17,621 nucleotides of DNA from Halomonas chromatireducens (GTDB lineage: Bacteria; Pseudomonadota; Gammaproteobacteria; Pseudomonadales; Halomonadaceae), in contig NZ_CP014226.1 in NCBI RefSeq assembly GCF_001545155.1, forward strand, positions 2,073,117 through 2,090,737, given 5' to 3'. The translations under genes were made by a program, and so were the position numbers. Below are positions 7,217 to 15,294 of this stretch, piece by piece. The first letter of the stretch is position 1. Each line of letters opens with the position of its first letter. Under the pieces are notes generated by a model. That model had not been told where the DNA came from and ran no database searches. It saw only the letters and a list, made by a program, of their open reading frames with translations.

Positions 7217-9451
7217 CTAGCCGCGCACCGCATATGCACCGTGATAACCCATTCGGTCAAGCCGGTTCTGGAGTTCATCCAGCTCGCGAGAATCGATCGG
7301 TCCCAGGCGGACCCGATGCAGGCCAGAGCCGCTGGCGAGAGTCGCAGGGCGATCCAGCGCGCGACTCAGCTCATCGCGCAGGCCAAGCGCTGACGACTCG
7401 TGTGACAGCGCCGCCACCTGCAGGAAAACGGCATTTTCAGGCACGACAGATGCCATTTCGGCGCGCTCGATCTCTACCACTTCCAGCGGAATGCTGGCAT
7501 ATATGCCCGAGACTGCCTCCACCGCCTGCTCAACCGCTTCCGGAGCCTGCACTGCAGGGTTCGGCACGCTGCCGAACACGGCTTCCTCCTGACCTCCTTG
7601 CTGTTGCAGTCGGCTGGCGTTCTCCTGGCGTGTTTCGAGAGTGACCTCGACACGGCGGTTCTGCTGACGACCCTGCGCGGTGTCGTTGCTGGCCACGGGT
7701 TGGCGTGAGCCGTACCCCCGCGTCTCGATCAGGTTGCGTGGGACGCCTTGGCTGACCAGGTAGTCGGCAACGCTATCGGCTCGGCGCTGTGACAGTGGAT
7801 CGTTGATGGCGTCGGTACCGGTGCTGTCGGCGTGGCCGGCGATAAAGACGCCACCAAGATTTTCCCGGTCACGAATCTGTGTGACCAGCGTATCCAGCTC
7901 GTTTCTGGCGTTGGGGGTAAGGTCGGCGCTGTTTACGGCAAACAGGGCGTCGGCCGACAGGGTGACATCCGGCCCCCGGACGGGCGCAGGGGCAGTCACG
8001 CCACCGGTCAGGTCGGCCAGGGTAAAGCCGGCCGGGCCCTCCAACGGGCAGATCACGCTGGGGTCGAGCTCGACGCCGTCGCTGCCCATCTCGGCCAGGC
8101 TCGGCATGTCGTCGCGCGCCACACCCAGAACCTGCATCAGTTGCCCCATGGCCGCCAGGGTGCGGGCATCGGCAAGCACGACGTCATATTCGGCGTTCAC
8201 ATAGGCACGGCTGGCCTCGAAGTATTCGTTCTCGCTGTCCAGCACGTCGAGTAGCGTACGCTCACCGATATCGAACTGCTGCTGGTAGGCGCCGCGAACA
8301 CGGTCGATGGACTGGCGGTGCTCGTTCAGGTACTGCATCTGCTCGCGGAGGCGCTGCGTGTCGTTGTAGGCAATCTGGGTGGTCTGCCTAACATCGTTAC
8401 ACGCCTTGTCACGAAGGTTTACCGACTGCTCGACACGATCGCTGGCGGCACGGAAGGAGGCAAGGTCACTGCCACCACGATAGAGGTTCATGCTCGCCAC
8501 CAGCTCGATGCTGTGCTGGTCGCGACGGCCCGCAATGCCGCTTTCATTATTGGTGCCGGTTCGGCCACGCAGATCCAGCCGCGGCTGGAAGCCCGCACGG
8601 GTGCCAGCCTGTTCGGCCCTTGACGCCTCGATATTCTCGATGGCGGCATGGAAATCGGGATTACCCTCGAAGGCCATGTTGACCGCGTCGGCCACCGAAG
8701 GCGGCAGGCGGTCGTCGAGCTGCGGCGCCGGCGCCAGATTCTCGGCAGGCAGTGCCCCAACGATCCGCTGATATCGCGACGTCACATCGTGCAGGTTGGA
8801 TGCTTCGGTCATCAGGTTGGACTCGGCCAGCGCCAATCGACCGGAGATCTGCTGGAGATCGACCCCACGACCGGCGCCGGAACGCACCCGCTCCTCAATC
8901 TGGTCAAAGACCCGCTGATGCTCGGCATAGTTTTCCTGGGCCAGACGCACCAGGTCGCGATACCGGCTGACATCGATATAGGCACGAGCGGCTTCGAGCG
9001 CCACGTTCTCGCTCGCTCCCAGCAACTCGTAGTAGCGCACCAGCTTGGCACGATCCAGGCGCTCGACTTCGCTACGCGTGGCGAAGCCGTCGTAGATCAT
9101 CTGGCTGAGTGTCAGTTCGGCGAAATCCGTATCGTAGCTACCGCGGCCATCCCCTTCGGTATATTCGCGCCCTATGCCGGCGGCCACATCGATACTTGGC
9201 AGGTAGTTGCCGCGAGCCACACCAACATCGTGACCGGCGGCGCTCAGGCCATTCCAGGCTGCCTGAACTTCAGGGTTGGTAGTGAGGGCCTGACGTATCA
9301 CCTGCTGAAGGTCGGCCGAACCCGGGGCTGCCATACCCGGCGGCAGGCTCTGCGCCACGGCAGCCGTAACCGGCAGAAGTGTCAACGATGTGCCCAGCAC
9401 GACGGCCTTGGCCAGCAGGCGGGCGCGGCAGAGGTCGGTGTTCGTTTTCAT
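7217..9451 (-). CDS. TolC-family outer-membrane pore fused to OmpA and SPOR domains
   Basis: A 744-residue protein. A signal peptide (cleavage after about Ala33, AAVA-Q) precedes a TolC/LapE-type channel (about 45-450) with the duplicated helical pattern (ALTTNPEVQAAWNGL; AFEGNPDFHAAIENI; ERTLLDVLDSENEYF). Residues about 495-606 are an OmpA-like peptidoglycan-binding domain (LFAVNSADLTPNARNEL, GHADSTG, LSQRRADSV, NRRVEV). After a low-complexity linker, residues about 672-742 resemble a SPOR domain (FLQVAALSHESSALGLRDEL, VRLGPIDSRELDEL). Standard TolC/LapE proteins are 420-500 residues and end after the channel. The pore should export the downstream adhesins; the extra domains probably fix it to peptidoglycan, SPOR classically favouring denuded septal glycan. 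AAAAGGGA precedes ATG 9451. TolC and OmpA calls are strong, SPOR good. Confidence 0.9.
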   Translation of the reverse strand: MKTNTDLCRARLLAKAVVLGTSLTLLPVTAAVAQSLPPGMAAPGSADLQQVIRQALTTNPEVQAAWNGLSAAGHDVGVARGNYLPSIDVAAGIGREYTEGDGRGSYDTDFAELTLSQMIYDGFATRSEVERLDRAKLVRYYELLGASENVALEAARAYIDVSRYRDLVRLAQENYAEHQRVFDQIEERVRSGAGRGVDLQQISGRLALAESNLMTEASNLHDVTSRYQRIVGALPAENLAPAPQLDDRLPPSVADAVNMAFEGNPDFHAAIENIEASRAEQAGTRAGFQPRLDLRGRTGTNNESGIAGRRDQHSIELVASMNLYRGGSDLASFRAASDRVEQSVNLRDKACNDVRQTTQIAYNDTQRLREQMQYLNEHRQSIDRVRGAYQQQFDIGERTLLDVLDSENEYFEASRAYVNAEYDVVLADARTLAAMGQLMQVLGVARDDMPSLAEMGSDGVELDPSVICPLEGPAGFTLADLTGGVTAPAPVRGPDVTLSADALFAVNSADLTPNARNELDTLVTQIRDRENLGGVFIAGHADSTGTDAINDPLSQRRADSVADYLVSQGVPRNLIETRGYGSRQPVASNDTAQGRQQNRRVEVTLETRQENASRLQQQGGQEEAVFGSVPNPAVQAPEAVEQAVEAVSGIYASIPLEVVEIERAEMASVVPENAVFLQVAALSHESSALGLRDELSRALDRPATLASGSGLHRVRLGPIDSRELDELQNRLDRMGYHGAYAVRG

Positions 9452-9997
9452 GGTGTTCCCTTTTCATAAGATCGGACACCCGCCGTGCGAGCATTGTCCG
9501 GCTAGAAATATGTTGTGAATTCTTGTTATTTCGGGGCTCATCCGGCAGTGCGGGTGGCGCATCCTTTCCCGATTCCCTTTCGAAACCTGTTCTATCACTG
9601 ACATCATGCCAATGACTGACATCATGCCTACTCATGCGAGCTGTTTACTCGGCCATATACATGGCTGCTATCACAGGCATTCGCCGCATCATGCCATGAG
9701 CCTCTTTCTTTCCAGGCACTGATTTCAGCACACCCGGGATGCCCTATGTGGATCACTTCAGTATCATCTGATATCAACCGCCTAGATGAGAGCCGATCAG
9801 TCTTTTTTGTGATACCCACATGCTTTGTAAGGCAGCGTAACTGAGGATGTCGTTTTGTCCAACACATTCCGTGTAAACGCTACCCCAACACTTACCGCCC
9901 TTGACCCAGGGCAGGCGCTTTGGCCCTCTCCCGTCTGCCATCAAACATGCTATCGTCACCCCATCACCGACACGGCTATCATCTTGAGGAGGCCGCC
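9452..9997. other. Divergent intergenic region, gene-free
   Basis: This 546-bp stretch between the minus-strand secretion operon and the plus-strand small gene has lower GC than its flanks. Short frames here lack ribosome sites and family resemblance. It should hold the operon promoter and that of the small gene. I found only weak candidates, for example minus-strand TTCACA, 15 nt, then GACAAT near 9490-9520. The direct repeats at 9597-9628 are its most notable element. Confidence 0.6.
9597..9628. repeat. 14-bp direct repeat (ACTGACATCATGCC twice, 18-bp period)
   Basis: Two identical copies at 9597-9610 and 9615-9628 are separated by AATG. The core CATCATGCC recurs at 9687-9695 and again upstream of the mini retention gene at 2827-2835. 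The first copy lies about 145 bp upstream of the start of the pore gene. Spacing close to two helical turns would suit cooperative regulator binding. Confidence 0.6.
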
Positions 9998-10279
9998 ATG
10001 TCCGCATCGGAAATCCAGAAGACACGCGTGATCAACGAGCTACGCGGATTCATCAAGAAAATGCTCCAGGAGCCGCAAATCCTCGAGCAGTCGCTTGCCA
10101 TTGCGCGGCGTCACCTCGGCGAAGAGAGCCAGGAGGGCGTCGTGTCACGTATCGCCAACGAAATCTCAGACACAACCAGCGTCCACATTCCCGAAGACCC
10201 CGCCGATCACTCAGAAGCCGACAAGCTGTTTCTTGAATTGCTGAAGGAAGTGGTCAGTGAGGAGCAGGCCCTTTACTGA
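9998..10279 (+). CDS. Small acidic helical protein, unknown function (93 aa)
   Basis: GAGGAGG at perfect spacing sets the ATG at 9998 rather than a longer upstream frame. The 93 residues read as mainly helical (RVINELRGFIKKMLQEP; SEADKLFLELLKEVV) with a central polar segment and net acidic charge, with no signal peptide, membrane span or Cys. I recognise no family. It stands alone, with a terminator behind it and thiI transcribed from its own promoter. Strong ribosome site, codon usage like its neighbours and a following terminator support a real cytoplasmic protein. Confidence 0.75.
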   Translation: MSASEIQKTRVINELRGFIKKMLQEPQILEQSLAIARRHLGEESQEGVVSRIANEISDTTSVHIPEDPADHSEADKLFLELLKEVVSEEQALY

Positions 10280-10301
10280 GCCCCGCCCCCTCCCATCGCC
10301 T

Positions 10302-10325
10302 GATGCCCGGCCCTTGCCGGGCATC
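10302..10325 (+). terminator. Terminator after the 93-residue gene
   Basis: A perfect 10-bp stem GATGCCCGGC / GCCGGGCATC with a CCTT loop, 22 bp past the stop at 10279, followed by GTCTTA rather than a strong T-run. It isolates the small gene from thiI. Confidence 0.7.
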
Positions 10326-10355
10326 GTCTTAGGCGCCACCGGCTCAGGAGCCTTT

Positions 10356-10385
10356 CTGCAACCTGGGGCCGGGTCCTGATATAAT
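10356..10385 (+). promoter_or_regulatory. Candidate sigma-70 promoter for thiI
   Basis: A perfect -10 hexamer TATAAT at 10380-10385 with a weak -35 (CTGCAA, 10356-10361, 18-bp spacing) lies 43 bp upstream of the thiI ATG, after the preceding terminator. No clear Shine-Dalgarno sequence stands before the ATG (ACAAGCACCCACCG). Confidence 0.5.
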
Positions 10386-10428
10386 GGGCAGACAATTGAT
10401 TTGACACCTCTTTTACAAGCACCCACCG

Positions 10429-11907
10429 ATGTACTACTTGCTCAAGCTATTTCCCGAGATCACCATCAAGTCACGCTCCGTTCGACGACAGATGACCCGC
10501 TGCCTGGTCAGCAACGTCCGCAATGTGCTGCGCCCCCTGGGTAATGACATTCGGGTGGAAGGCAGCTGGGACGCGCTGCATGTCAGGCTGCCGGAACTGG
10601 CGACCGTGGAGTGGGGCCGACAGGTGGAGGACGCCCTGACCTGTATCCCGGGCATACACGAGGTGCAGCGCGTCGATGAACTGCCTCTCCTCTCCTTCGA
10701 CGCTACCGCCCAGCATTTGCTGGCAGCCTGGCAGGCGTCACTGGTCGACCGCAGCTTTCGCGTCACCGTGAAACGCCGGGGCCGGCACGATTTCACCTCC
10801 GAAGAGATGGAGCGGCACCTGGGGCAAGCCCTGCTGGACGCCGTGCCCAGTGCCAGAGTGAATCTCGGCCGCCCGGATGTGGAGGTGCGTGTGGATGTCA
10901 TCGACAACCGCCTGCGGATAGTCCGTCACCGTCGTCCCGGTCTCGGCGGGTATCCGCTGGGTGTCCAGGGACAGGCGATGACGCTGATCTCTGGTGGCTA
11001 TGACTCTCCTGTCGCCGCCTGGAAGATGATACGGCGCGGGGTCAAGACCCATTTCCTTTTCTTCGATCTAGGTGGGGCCGGTCATGAACAGGCCGTACGC
11101 GAGGTCTGCCACCACCTGTGGCAAGCCTATGGCCGCTCGCACCGGGTACACTTCTTTTCGGTACCGTTCGAGGGCGTCGTCGCCGAGCTTCAGCGCAGCA
11201 TTCCCGATGGCCTGATCGGCGTGGTCCTGAAGCGGATGATGATGCGGGCATCCAGTCGCATCGCGGCCCGCGCCCGCATACCCATGCTGGTTACCGGCGA
11301 TGCCATCGCCCAGGTATCCAGCCAGAGCCTGACCAACCTGGCCCTGATCGACGAGGCAAGTGACCTACCGATCCTTCGCCCGCTAGTCGCCGAGGATAAG
11401 CAGGACATCATAGACACTGCCCGCCGAATCGGTACCGCCCGTTTCGCTGAGGTGATGCCGGAAGTCTGTGGGGCGATTTCTCAGCGCCCAAATACCCAGG
11501 CCCAACGTCCCCGTGTCGTGGCCGCCGAACAACACTTCGACTTCAGCGTACTCGATGCTGCCATCGACCACGTCACCCTGACACGCTCCGAACGACTGCT
11601 GGAGCAGGTGGCTCCCAAGGCGGAAGCGCCACTCTTCGTCGTGCAGAGCGCACAGGCGCTGGCCCAGGAAAAAAATGTCAGCGTGATCGACATCCGCCCC
11701 GACATCGAGCGCGAAACGACCCCCTTGACGCTACCCAGTGTCGAATGCCTGCAGATTCCCTTCTACGACCTGCAAGCACAGGCCGAGACACTCCCCGCCG
11801 ACCGCCGCTACCTTCTCTACTGTGACCAGGGCTTGATGAGCCGGATGCAAGCCCTGCACCTGCTTGACCGAGGCCTGACCCACTTCGGTATCTATCGCGG
11901 CGCCTGA
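10429..11907 (+). CDS. thiI: tRNA 4-thiouridine synthase ThiI (tRNA sulfurtransferase)
   Basis: A 492-residue cytoplasmic enzyme that makes 4-thiouridine at tRNA position 8 and passes sulfur to ThiS for thiazole synthesis, taking sulfur from IscS. The N-terminus (KLFPEITIKS) and KRRGRHDF (115-122) belong to the NFLD/THUMP RNA-binding region. The PP-loop SGGYDS at 188-193 binds ATP. Cys347 (PEVCG) matches the resolving Cys of E. coli ThiI, and Cys465 (LLYCDQGLMSR) matches the catalytic rhodanese Cys. The length is close to the E. coli 482 residues, so this is the long gammaproteobacterial form and looks fully functional. It appears monocistronic, with 168 bp to the next gene. Confidence 0.97.
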   Translation: MYYLLKLFPEITIKSRSVRRQMTRCLVSNVRNVLRPLGNDIRVEGSWDALHVRLPELATVEWGRQVEDALTCIPGIHEVQRVDELPLLSFDATAQHLLAAWQASLVDRSFRVTVKRRGRHDFTSEEMERHLGQALLDAVPSARVNLGRPDVEVRVDVIDNRLRIVRHRRPGLGGYPLGVQGQAMTLISGGYDSPVAAWKMIRRGVKTHFLFFDLGGAGHEQAVREVCHHLWQAYGRSHRVHFFSVPFEGVVAELQRSIPDGLIGVVLKRMMMRASSRIAARARIPMLVTGDAIAQVSSQSLTNLALIDEASDLPILRPLVAEDKQDIIDTARRIGTARFAEVMPEVCGAISQRPNTQAQRPRVVAAEQHFDFSVLDAAIDHVTLTRSERLLEQVAPKAEAPLFVVQSAQALAQEKNVSVIDIRPDIERETTPLTLPSVECLQIPFYDLQAQAETLPADRRYLLYCDQGLMSRMQALHLLDRGLTHFGIYRGA

Positions 11908-11987
11908 GCCCTATGGCTTGTCGTCTGGCTACTCTCCTCTCGGGCAACCCGTGAGGGGGTGGCTCCCCTGACTTGGAAATGCATGCC

Positions 11988-12002
11988 TTTACCGTTGGTA
12001 AA
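11988..12002. promoter_or_regulatory. Short palindrome TTTACC-GTT-GGTAAA upstream of the PBP-like gene
   Basis: A perfect 6-bp inverted repeat with a 3-nt centre lies 73 bp upstream of the start at 12076 and could be an operator or overlap a promoter. A TATAAA at 12052-12057 is too close to the ribosome site (GGGAGG) to be a convincing -10. Low certainty. Confidence 0.25.
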
Positions 12003-12075
12003 ACTACTGTATTTCTCTCAGCGTTCTAGGCTACAAGAAGAGATAGCGGGGTATAAAAGGTAGAGGGAGGGGCGT

Positions 12076-15000
12076 ATGGCACCGCAAGAGGGTTCGTCAC
12101 GCCGGAACTCATCCGCTGCGTCCTGGGACGAACGAGATTCATCAGGTCGGAAAAAATCCCTCTTCATCGAGGAGCCACCGCTGGCGCCACCCTCCTTGCC
12201 GGCCAGGTCTCACCGGCTACTCTATATCGTGTTAACGGTACTGCTGGCCCTTTTTGCCGTGACTCTGGCCACCCTTCTTGTGGCTGAGGCGCGCACCTCC
12301 CACTTCCAGGCCCAGGAACTCTCTCGCTATGCCGGCACGCTGCGCTACACCCTGGCCCCGGGAAAGAGTGACCGTATACTCTTTCCCAGCCATGGTCCCT
12401 TCGACCAGCGCCTGGGCTATACACAGCTGCCAACTATCGAGTCACGCCTGCTGAGCAGAGGCTACGAGATAACCCAGCAGGCACGCTTCTCCCCCCCGCT
12501 GCTGGACTATGCCAAACGCGGGTTCTTCCCGCCCTACATCGAGAAGACACAGGCAGGCTTGACCCTGCAGGAATGTCGCGGGGAAACCCTTTATGCGTTT
12601 CGTCATCCACAGCGTCACTACCCCCAGTTTCATGACGTCCCACCGCTGATGCTGCAGGTCCTGCTGTTCATCGAGAATCGCCACCTGCTCGATGACAGCA
12701 CGCCGTATGCCAATCCAGCCGTCGACTGGCCACGCTTCACCATGGCCGCCGTATCCCAGGTCGGCAGGGCACTGGATGTCACCGGCCAGTCTTCCGGCGG
12801 CAGCACTCTTGCCACCCAGCTGGAGAAGTACCGCCATTCACCTGGCGGCCTGACCGGATCCCCCATGGAGAAGCTGCGCCAAATGATATCGGCCAGCGTG
12901 CGCAGCTATATGCATGGCCCCCAGACGCTGTCTGCGCGCCAGGACGTGGCGCTGGACTACATCAATTCGGTGCCACTGGCAGCCGCTCCGGGATACGGAG
13001 AGGTTCACGGTATCGGGGATGCGCTCTGGGTGTGGTTCGGCGAAGAGTTCGATACCTTCAATCGAACGCTGTCGGGCGGCGACAATCCAGGTGATGACCT
13101 GGCGCAGCAAGGCCTGGCTCTGCGGCAGATCGTGGCTCTGATGATTGCTCAAAGACGGCCCTCCTGGTACCTCAACGGAGGTCGCTCGGGGCTGGAACAA
13201 CTCACCGACAGCTACCTGAGGATCCTGGCCGACGAAGGCGTTATTTCCCCTGCACTGCGTGACACCGCTCTCAAGCAGCGCCTGACTTTCCGCGACTTCA
13301 GACGCGATCCGCCAGGCCAGCGGATCGGTCAGGACAAGGGCCTTCAGACGGCCCGCGGTCGGCTAGGCAATCTCCTGGGACAGTCATTCTACGACCTGGA
13401 CAGGCTCGATCTCAGCGCCCGGACAACGCTGCATGGTGCGCTACAGGACGAGGTTACGGCTTATCTTCATCGCCTGGCCGACCCAGAGTTCGCCAGCGAG
13501 ATCGGCCTGTTCGGTGACCGCCTGCTGGCACCGGAAAAGACGCAGGAAGTGCGCTACAGTTTCACACTCTATGAGCGTGGCGAAGACAGCTTCCGCGTTC
13601 GGGTACAGACCGACAACACCAACCAGCCCTTCGACATCAACGAGGGCAGCAAGCTGGAACTCGGCTCCACCGCCAAGCTCAGGGTTCTCGCCACCTATCT
13701 TGAAGTGATTGCCGAGCTCCACCGGCGCTACGCCGGTGAATCGGTAGCATCGCTGCGCCAGGTGGAACTGGATCGCCAGGACGTCCTCAGCCGATGGGTA
13801 GTCGATAGCCTGGCCAGCCAGCCCGAACTCTCCCTGGCCCAGCTGCTCGATGCCGCCATGGAGCGTCGCTATTCCGCTAGCCCCAACGAGGCCTACTTCA
13901 CCGGCGGCGGACGCCACACCTTCAGTAATTTCCGGCGTGAAGACAACAGCCGTAATCCGACGCTGAAAGAAGCCATGCGCGAGTCGCTCAACCTGCCCTT
14001 TATTCGCCTGCTGCGGGATCTGGTTCGCTACAGCACGCACCATAATGAACATCGCAGCCAGTTGCTCGACGATGACCGGGACCCTCGCCGACTGGAATAC
14101 CTGCAACGCTTTGCCGACCGCGAAGGGCGTGTATTCCTGCAGCGTTTCTGGCTGAAGTATCGTGACCTGGATACCGAGGAGCGCCTGGAGGCCTTCCTCG
14201 GCGGCCTGAGGATTACCGCGCCACGACTGGCGGCGGTTCACCGCTACCTGTTCCCCGAGGCCGACCGCATCGTGTTTGCCACCTTTCTCGCCGAGTGGCT
14301 CCCCGCCACCACGAAGCGCAGCGAACTCCCGATTGACGCACTCTATGAGCGCCACGCACCAGGAAACTACTCGCTATCGGACCAGGGCTATATTGCACAG
14401 GTCCACCCCCTTGAGCTGTGGCTGCTCGGCTATCTGCTGGACAACCCCGAGGCGAGCTTCTTTGATATTGCCGCCGCCAGCCAGCAGGAGCGCCAGGAAG
14501 TCTATGACTGGCTGTTCAGGACCCGCCACCGCAGCGCCAGGGATGTGCGCATCCGCACCATGCTGGAAGTCGAGGCATTCCTGGACATCCATCAGCGCTG
14601 GCAGCGCCTGGGCTACCCCTTCGAGCACCTTGTACCTTCGCTGGCCACTGCGGTGGGCTCGTCCGGGGATCGCCCAGCAGCACTGGCCGAACTGGTGGGA
14701 ATAATCCTCAACGACGGTGTGCGGCTACCGACCCTGCGCATCGACGACCTGCATTTCGCGGCGGATACGCCTTACGAAACTCACTTCCAACCCTCCGACC
14801 GACTTGCCCAGCAGGTCATGGAGCCGGAGGTGGCTGCAACGCTGCGAGAAACACTTTCCAGCGTGGTGGATGGGGGCACCGCCCGGCGACTGCAGGGCAG
14901 CTTTACGCTGGAGGATGGAACACCTCTGCCCCTGGGCGGCAAGACCGGCACCGGTAATAACCGTATCGAGACCGTGGCCCGAGGCGGCCAGGTCATCGAC

Positions 15001-15294
15001 TCCAGGGCACGCAACCGCACCGCCACCTTCGTGTTCTATCTCGGTGACAACCATTTCGGCACGCTCACCGCCTATGTAGCGGGCAGTGAATCGGACAATT
15101 TTCGTTTCACCTCTGCGCTACCGGTACAGGTACTCAAGGGCATGGAGCCGATTCTGCGCCCCCACCTCCAACCCGGCAGAAGCACCTGTGTGCCCACCGA
15201 CGAGACGGATGTATTTTATTTCGCCGGGCCGGCATATCACGCCCCGGATTCGGCCGTTTCCCCTTCCTCGTCGGGGGAACTGGCACGGCGATAG
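12076..15294 (+). CDS. Divergent class A penicillin-binding protein-like (GT51 plus transpeptidase), 1072 aa
   Basis: A membrane-anchored periplasmic protein. A cytoplasmic tail of ~47 residues precedes one transmembrane helix (about 48-70). A GT51 glycosyltransferase region spans about 185-400: FIENRH with Glu200, GGSTLATQLEK (241-251) and YINSVPLA...WVWFG (about 295-322). The transpeptidase motifs are SxxK at Ser531-Lys534 (GSTAK), SLN at 637-639 and KTGTG at 956-960. Thus the acyl-serine site looks intact, but the second GT51 Glu (RKxxE motif) appears to be Gln269 and motif 1 lacks the usual F..H.G.D. Long insertions (about 655-870) separate SxN from KTG, so it is larger than ordinary PBP1a/b. 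GGGAGG precedes ATG. The C-terminal Ser-rich tail overlaps the convergent RND gene by 58 bp. Similar long 'transglycosylase domain' proteins exist in pseudomonads, from memory. Confidence 0.8.
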   Translation: MAPQEGSSRRNSSAASWDERDSSGRKKSLFIEEPPLAPPSLPARSHRLLYIVLTVLLALFAVTLATLLVAEARTSHFQAQELSRYAGTLRYTLAPGKSDRILFPSHGPFDQRLGYTQLPTIESRLLSRGYEITQQARFSPPLLDYAKRGFFPPYIEKTQAGLTLQECRGETLYAFRHPQRHYPQFHDVPPLMLQVLLFIENRHLLDDSTPYANPAVDWPRFTMAAVSQVGRALDVTGQSSGGSTLATQLEKYRHSPGGLTGSPMEKLRQMISASVRSYMHGPQTLSARQDVALDYINSVPLAAAPGYGEVHGIGDALWVWFGEEFDTFNRTLSGGDNPGDDLAQQGLALRQIVALMIAQRRPSWYLNGGRSGLEQLTDSYLRILADEGVISPALRDTALKQRLTFRDFRRDPPGQRIGQDKGLQTARGRLGNLLGQSFYDLDRLDLSARTTLHGALQDEVTAYLHRLADPEFASEIGLFGDRLLAPEKTQEVRYSFTLYERGEDSFRVRVQTDNTNQPFDINEGSKLELGSTAKLRVLATYLEVIAELHRRYAGESVASLRQVELDRQDVLSRWVVDSLASQPELSLAQLLDAAMERRYSASPNEAYFTGGGRHTFSNFRREDNSRNPTLKEAMRESLNLPFIRLLRDLVRYSTHHNEHRSQLLDDDRDPRRLEYLQRFADREGRVFLQRFWLKYRDLDTEERLEAFLGGLRITAPRLAAVHRYLFPEADRIVFATFLAEWLPATTKRSELPIDALYERHAPGNYSLSDQGYIAQVHPLELWLLGYLLDNPEASFFDIAAASQQERQEVYDWLFRTRHRSARDVRIRTMLEVEAFLDIHQRWQRLGYPFEHLVPSLATAVGSSGDRPAALAELVGIILNDGVRLPTLRIDDLHFAADTPYETHFQPSDRLAQQVMEPEVAATLRETLSSVVDGGTARRLQGSFTLEDGTPLPLGGKTGTGNNRIETVARGGQVIDSRARNRTATFVFYLGDNHFGTLTAYVAGSESDNFRFTSALPVQVLKGMEPILRPHLQPGRSTCVPTDETDVFYFAGPAYHAPDSAVSPSSSGELARR

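Noticed and set aside
8648..9469. 273-residue plus-strand frame opposite the tolC-like gene
   Set aside because: Antisense shadow of the signal peptide and channel region of the real gene.
9788..9820. CRP-like TGTGATACCCACATGC near 9809
   Set aside because: The left half matches TGTGA but the right half does not match TCACA; too weak to call.
9628..10025. Short minus-strand frames in the intergenic region (9628-9867, 9774-10025)
   Set aside because: No Shine-Dalgarno, odd Cys/Trp/His-rich composition, and one overlaps the start of a better supported plus-strand gene.
11941..11969. Possible weak terminator after thiI (CGGG/CCCG and AGGGG/CCCCT stems)
   Set aside because: Stems of only 4-5 bp without a T-tract; not convincing.
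13441..14355. 304-residue minus-strand frame inside the PBP-like gene
   Set aside because: Antisense shadow. No ribosome site and no domain; the sense frame carries SxxK and SxN motifs here.
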